From assembly GCA_905479535.1 (NCBI GenBank), contig CAJQMW010000495.1:1-6772 (forward strand): a stretch of 6,772 nt of DNA, read 5' to 3'. Under the pieces are notes generated by a model. That model worked only from the letters and a program-made list of their open reading frames with translations, was not told where the DNA came from and ran no database searches. The DNA comes from an uncultured Maribacter sp. Lineage in GTDB: Bacteria; Bacteroidota; Bacteroidia; Flavobacteriales; Flavobacteriaceae. Position 1 is the stretch's first letter, and each line of letters opens with the position of its first letter. The translations under genes were made by a program, and so were the position numbers. Positions 5,776 to 6,772 of this stretch are shown here, piece after piece.

Positions 5776-6543
5776 ATGGCAACATATAAGAAAAGAGGAT
5801 TTAAACCCAAAACCAAGGCTGAGGCTCAGGAGTTTGACGAGCAGGAAAGCACAACGGCCGAATTATTCAGCACGTTGGACGAGGGTGCTTCTAGGTCCGA
5901 AGAATGGGTGTCTAAGAACCAGAATTATATTTTAGGGGCCATTGGGGTCATTGCCGTTGCAGTTTTGGGGTATTTGGCCTATAATCAGTTCGTGTTGAAG
6001 CCAAAGGAGGCCAATGCGGCAAATGAGATGTACTACCCGCAACAATATTTTGATCAAGCACTCGCGAGTACATCAGCAAAGGATTCCTTGTTCACGTTGG
6101 CGTTGGAAGGTGGTGAAGGAAAATATGGTTTTTTAGATATCATTGAAGAATACAGCGGCACAAAAGCGGCAAACCTTGCAAACTATTCTGCCGGGATGGC
6201 GTATCTGAACATGAACAAATATCAAGAAGCGATAGCTTATTTAGAGGATTTTAAATCTGACGATAAAGTCTTAAGTGCCCTGTCATTAGGAGGTTTGGGT
6301 GATGCTTTTGTGCAATTGGGGCAACCTGCGGACGCATTGGGATATTACGAGAAGGCATTTGCGGACAGCAATAACGAGTACACAACCCCAAAATTTTTGT
6401 ACAAAGCTGGTGTCACCGCTTTGGAAATGGGTAGTAATGAAAAAGCCTTGGGCTATTTTCAACGTATAAAGGACGAATTTTCAAATTCCGAGGCGGCCAA
6501 ATCCATAGACGCCTTTATCGGCATGGCTAAAAGTGGAGCATAA
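5776..6543 (+). CDS. Membrane-anchored TPR protein, YfgM-like
   Basis: This is a 255-residue protein with one membrane segment and a large periplasmic part. The N-terminus (1-50) is hydrophilic, basic then acidic, with KKRGFKPKTKAEAQEFDEQE typical of the flavobacterial family. A transmembrane helix spans about 51-70 (YILGAIGVIAVAVLGYLAYN), followed by KPKEANAANE. Three TPR-like helical pairs follow: about 133-160 (AGMAYLNMNKYQEAIAYLE), 168-198 (GLGDAFVQLGQPADALGYYEKA) and 205-238 (LYKAGVTALEMGSNEKALGYFQRI). This architecture matches the TPR_21/YfgM group. E. coli YfgM binds the Sec translocon with PpiD and assists envelope-protein folding; that role is inferred by architecture only. It opens a transcription unit with its own promoter. 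Its TAA shares one base with the ribH ATG, so the two are translationally coupled, although no functional link to riboflavin is apparent. Confidence 0.85.
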   Translation: MATYKKRGFKPKTKAEAQEFDEQESTTAELFSTLDEGASRSEEWVSKNQNYILGAIGVIAVAVLGYLAYNQFVLKPKEANAANEMYYPQQYFDQALASTSAKDSLFTLALEGGEGKYGFLDIIEEYSGTKAANLANYSAGMAYLNMNKYQEAIAYLEDFKSDDKVLSALSLGGLGDAFVQLGQPADALGYYEKAFADSNNEYTTPKFLYKAGVTALEMGSNEKALGYFQRIKDEFSNSEAAKSIDAFIGMAKSGA

Positions 6544-6772
6544 TGGCTACTGCTAACAAGAATTTATCGGCTTATGATAAAACAACGATCCCAAACGCGA
6601 AAGACCTTCGGTTTGGGATTGTTGTTTCAGAATGGAATCATAATGTTACCGAAGGCTTATTTAATGGAGCTCAAGAAACGTTATTAGACCTTGGTGCAAT
6701 TCGCAAAAATATTGTGAGGTGGAATGTTCCAGGTAGTTTTGAGTTAATACATGGCTGTAAAAAAATGGTGCA
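6543..6772 (+). CDS. ribH: 6,7-dimethyl-8-ribityllumazine synthase, 3' end cut by window edge
   Basis: RibH condenses 5-amino-6-ribitylamino-uracil with 3,4-dihydroxy-2-butanone 4-phosphate to give the riboflavin precursor lumazine, usually as a hollow oligomer in the cytoplasm. The window holds the first 76 codons, about half of a normal enzyme of around 155 residues. My translation begins MATANKNLSAYDKTTIPNAK and shows the first strand RFGIVVSEWNHNVTEGL (23-39), whose aromatic residue W31 and N32 line the substrate site, then GAQETLLDLGA (42-52) and VPGSFELI (62-69), the conserved phosphate/substrate loop. No frame disruption is present. The first catalytic half is intact; the catalytic histidine lies beyond the edge. 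The ATG overlaps the stop of the TPR gene (TAATG). Confidence 0.95.
   Translation, partial: MATANKNLSAYDKTTIPNAKDLRFGIVVSEWNHNVTEGLFNGAQETLLDLGAIRKNIVRWNVPGSFELIHGCKKMV

Noticed and set aside
1..6772. Mobile element, defence system, CRISPR array or tRNA
   Set aside because: No transposase, integrase, repeat-spacer pattern, tRNA-like sequence or terminal inverted repeats were seen; the genes are typical chromosomal ones with uniform composition.

Overview
The window looks like an ordinary housekeeping segment of a Bacteroidota chromosome, most likely a marine, gliding-type Flavobacteriaceae. Four observations support this: a gldI-type FKBP lipoprotein, several -7 boxes of the Bacteroidota form TAnnTTTG (TATTTTTG three times, TATCTTTG once), weak or absent Shine-Dalgarno sequences, and moderately AT-rich DNA with short intergenic gaps. 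The genus cannot be fixed from the sequence alone.

Layout. Positions 2240 down to 1 (minus strand) hold a tightly packed operon: a DHH/DHHA1 phosphoesterase (NrnA-like), the GldI FKBP-type lipoprotein, and a cyclophilin-type lipoprotein that runs off the left edge. Reading right from 2313 (plus strand) are a PhoD-like metallophosphatase lipoprotein and ndk. A strong hairpin terminator follows ndk. From 5651 down to 3858 (minus strand) runs a second operon with one-base junctions: recF, a small lipocalin-like lipoprotein, and a DUF721 (DciA-like) protein. From 5776 (plus strand) come a YfgM-like membrane-anchored TPR protein and, overlapping by one base, ribH (lumazine synthase), which is cut by the right edge.

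How the genes relate. The first operon joins a cytoplasmic nucleotide/oligonucleotide phosphatase to two exported proline isomerases that probably help fold envelope proteins, including the gliding/type IX secretion machinery. The recF operon joins replication and repair functions (RecF clamp-loading partner, DUF721 helicase operator candidate) with an unrelated-looking lipoprotein between them. The TPR protein is probably an envelope chaperone adaptor and ribH is riboflavin biosynthesis. Four of the ten genes encode lipoproteins.

No mobile element, CRISPR array, tRNA, rRNA or phage gene was seen, and no gap exceeds 300 bases. No undescribed multi-gene system is evident. The most interesting items are the lipoprotein between recF and DUF721, the interlocked divergent recF/TPR promoters, the near-leaderless promoter of the DHH operon, and the altered FKBP pocket in GldI.
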